Shown piece by piece: positions 62,271 through 64,000 of a DNA stretch of 64,000 nucleotides (positions within the stretch are counted from its first letter, which is position 1; every line of letters begins with the position of its first letter). The translations under genes were made by a program, and so were the position numbers. The notes beneath the pieces are model-generated. The model did not search any database. It saw nothing but the letters and a program-made list of their open reading frames with translations, and was not told where the DNA came from. The stretch lies in assembly GCF_014205115.1 (NCBI RefSeq), contig NZ_JACHMW010000001.1, forward strand, positions 1,488,001 to 1,552,000, in the 5' to 3' direction. The DNA is from Micrococcus endophyticus (GTDB lineage Bacteria > Actinomycetota > Actinomycetes > Actinomycetales > Micrococcaceae).

Positions 62271-63509
62271 GTGACTTCCCCTCGACTCGGTGTGATCGGC
62301 GGCGGGCAGCTGGCCCGCATGATGGCGGGCCCCGCCGCGGAGCTCGGCGTGCCCTTCCGCGTGCTCGCGGAGGCCCCGGACGCGTCCGCGGCCCAGGTGG
62401 CCCCGCATGTGGTCGGCGACCACACGGACCTGGCGGACCTGCGCGCCTTCGCCGCCACGGTGGACGTGGTGACCTTCGACCACGAGCACGTGCCCACCGA
62501 GCACCTGCGCGTGCTGCAGGAGGCCGGCGTCGCCGTGCGCCCCGGCCCCGAGGCCCTGCAGCACGCCCAGGACAAGCTGGTGATGCGCGCCGCCGTCGAG
62601 CGCCTCGGCCTGCCGAACCCGGCCTGGGCCGCGGTGCGGGACCTCGACGAGGTCCTCGCGTTCGGCGACGAGCACGGCTGGCCCATGATCCTGAAGACCC
62701 CGCGCGGCGGCTACGACGGCAAGGGCGTCCTGAAGCTCGACGACGCCGACGACGCCCGCGCCTCCGCCGCGGATGGCACCCTGGGCACGTGGCTGGGCGC
62801 CGGCATCGCCCCGCTGCTCGCCGAGGCCCTCGTGCCGTTCGCCCGCGAGCTCTCCGCTCAGGTGGCCCGCACCCCCTTCGGGCGGGTCGCGGCCTACCCC
62901 GTGGTGGACTCCGTGCAGGTGGCCGGGGTCTGCGACCTCGTGGTCGCCCCCGCCCGGGACCTGGACCCGGCCGTTGCCGAGGCCGCCACCGCCGCCGCCG
63001 TGCTGCTGGCCGAGGAGCTGGACGTCACCGGCATGCTCGCCGTCGAGCTCTTCGAGACCCCCGGCGTGGGCCCCGGCTTCCAGGTCAACGAGCTGGCCAT
63101 GCGCCCGCACAACTCCGGGCACTGGTCCATGGACGGGGCCGTCACCGGACAGTTCGAGCAGCACGTGCGCGCCGTCCTGGACCTGCCGCTGGGCGAGACC
63201 GCCCCGCGCGGGGCCGGCGTCGTCATGAAGAACCTGCTCGGCGGCGCCCGCGAGGACCTGCACGCCGGCCTCTCCGACGCCCTCGCCGCCCACCCGCAGG
63301 CCAAGGTCCACCTCTACGGCAAGGCCGTGCGGCCCGGCCGCAAGGTGGGCCACGTCAACGTCGTCGCCGACCACGGACTCACCCTCGAGCAGGCCGTGCG
63401 GGCCGCCGAGTCCGCCGCCGCCGTGCTGCGCGACGGCGCCGCCCCGGACGCCGTCGGCGCGTCCCCCTCCTCCCCCGCCACCCCCACCCCGCCGGAGGCC
63501 CGCCCATGA
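62271..63509 (+). CDS. purK: 5-(carboxyamino)imidazole ribonucleotide synthase
   Basis: 412 residues, an ATP-grasp enzyme of purine synthesis. [20 protein letters not shown] is the N-terminal signature. [25 protein letters not shown] and [16 protein letters not shown] hold ATP and metal sites. An unusual Pro/Ala/Ser tail of about 20 residues closes it. The TGA overlaps the purE ATG (ATGA). Confidence 0.97.
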   Translation: MTSPRLGVIGGGQLARMMAGPAAELGVPFRVLAEAPDASAAQVAPHVVGDHTDLADLRAFAATVDVVTFDHEHVPTEHLRVLQEAGVAVRPGPEALQHAQDKLVMRAAVERLGLPNPAWAAVRDLDEVLAFGDEHGWPMILKTPRGGYDGKGVLKLDDADDARASAADGTLGTWLGAGIAPLLAEALVPFARELSAQVARTPFGRVAAYPVVDSVQVAGVCDLVVAPARDLDPAVAEAATAAAVLLAEELDVTGMLAVELFETPGVGPGFQVNELAMRPHNSGHWSMDGAVTGQFEQHVRAVLDLPLGETAPRGAGVVMKNLLGGAREDLHAGLSDALAAHPQAKVHLYGKAVRPGRKVGHVNVVADHGLTLEQAVRAAESAAAVLRDGAAPDAVGASPSSPATPTPPEARP

Positions 63510-64000
63510 CCGCCACGCCCCAGAACCCCGCCCAGCCCCTGCAGGACGACGCGCCCGTCGTCTCCGTGGTGATGGGCTCCGACTCCGACTGGCCCGTGAT
63601 GAGCGCCGCCGCCGAGGCGCTGCGCGAGCTCGACGTGCCCGTGGAGGTCGGCGTCGTCTCCGCCCACCGCATGCCCCACGAGATGGTGGAGTTCGGGGCC
63701 CGCGCCCACGAGCGCGGCATCCGGGTGATCGTGGCCGGCGCCGGCGGCGCCGCGCACCTGCCCGGCATGCTCGCCTCCGTCACGCCGCTGCCCGTGATCG
63801 GCGTGCCCGTGAAGCTCAAGAGCCTCGACGGCCTGGACTCCCTGCTCTCCATCGTGCAGATGCCCGCCGGCGTCCCCGTGGCCACCGTGTCCGTGGACGG
63901 CGCCCGCAACGCCGGCCTGCTGGCCGCCCGCATCCTCGCCTCCGCGGACACAGCGGAGGGCGAGCGCCTGCGCGCCGCCCTGACCGAGCACGCCGCCGAG
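63506..64000 (+). CDS. purE: N5-carboxyaminoimidazole ribonucleotide mutase (cut by window edge)
   Basis: 165 residues visible. [19 protein letters not shown] is the PurE signature. [14 protein letters not shown] contains the catalytic His, and [18 protein letters not shown] follows. Only the last residues lie beyond the window. It is coupled to purK by a four-base overlap. Confidence 0.95.
   Translation, partial: MTATPQNPAQPLQDDAPVVSVVMGSDSDWPVMSAAAEALRELDVPVEVGVVSAHRMPHEMVEFGARAHERGIRVIVAGAGGAAHLPGMLASVTPLPVIGVPVKLKSLDGLDSLLSIVQMPAGVPVATVSVDGARNAGLLAARILASADTAEGERLRAALTEHAAE

Overview
The window is very G+C-rich, densely packed chromosomal DNA from a high-GC Gram-positive bacterium. WhiB, DUF3499, TIGR03089, DUF1461/TIGR01906 and DUF2505 proteins place it in Actinobacteria. 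The gene content and order fit the family Micrococcaceae, most likely Micrococcus. This is inferred from gene content, since no 16S gene is present. No stretch longer than about 210 bases lacks a gene. There is no CRISPR array, prophage or complete insertion sequence.

Layout. (1) 1-4193: minus-strand housekeeping end (mfd, a DoxX/MauE-thioredoxin fusion, pth, rplY), plus a plus-strand DUF2505 protein. (2) 4369-28836: a 24-kb surface-polysaccharide island. It holds a complete dTDP-L-rhamnose pathway (rfbA, rfbB, an rfbC-rfbD fusion), galE, about ten glycosyltransferases, a fucosyltransferase-like enzyme, an acetyltransferase, a polysaccharide pyruvyltransferase-like protein, an HprK-like/PqqD fusion, and a nonulosonic-acid-like module. 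That module has a CMP-sugar synthetase, a three-domain CBS-NeuB-sugar isomerase protein and a candidate transferase. Twelve of these genes (13762-26581) form one tightly overlapping minus-strand operon. (3) 28902-37922: lepB, prs, glmU, tRNA-Gln, an initiating sugar-phosphate transferase, an ABC-F ATPase, ispE and rsmA. In many actinobacteria prs is next to rplY-pth-mfd; here the island separates them. (4) 37995-50871: a PglK-like ABC flippase, tatD, an aldehyde dehydrogenase, rsmI, a GT2 glycosyltransferase, a protein O-mannosyltransferase, an acyl-CoA ligase, a DUF1461 membrane protein and ahcY. (5) 51075-58886: a nitrogen-acquisition and amine-catabolism cluster (amtB, PII, ornithine cyclodeaminase-like, HutD, LysR, sarcosine oxidase-like flavoenzyme, M20 amidohydrolase, GntR). 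(6) 58911-64000: DUF3499, a degenerate metallopeptidase, whiB, TIGR03089, gtrA, purK and the start of purE.

How it fits together. The initiating transferase (32442-33935) and PglK-like flippase (37995-39806) lie outside the island but could start and flip the lipid-linked glycan that the island builds. The island supplies dTDP-rhamnose, UDP-galactose and possibly a CMP-nonulosonate. The 51-59 kb cluster looks like a unit that frees ammonia from N-methyl or N-carbamoyl amino compounds and senses nitrogen through an unusual PII protein.

The most notable observations are: the three-domain CBS-NeuB-isomerase protein; a PII protein with His in place of Tyr51; a long perfect palindrome at 40838-40886; an orphan HprK-PqqD fusion; and a recurring TANNNT hexamer 6-8 bases before start codons that lack a Shine-Dalgarno site, at 14 genes, which suggests widespread leaderless transcription.
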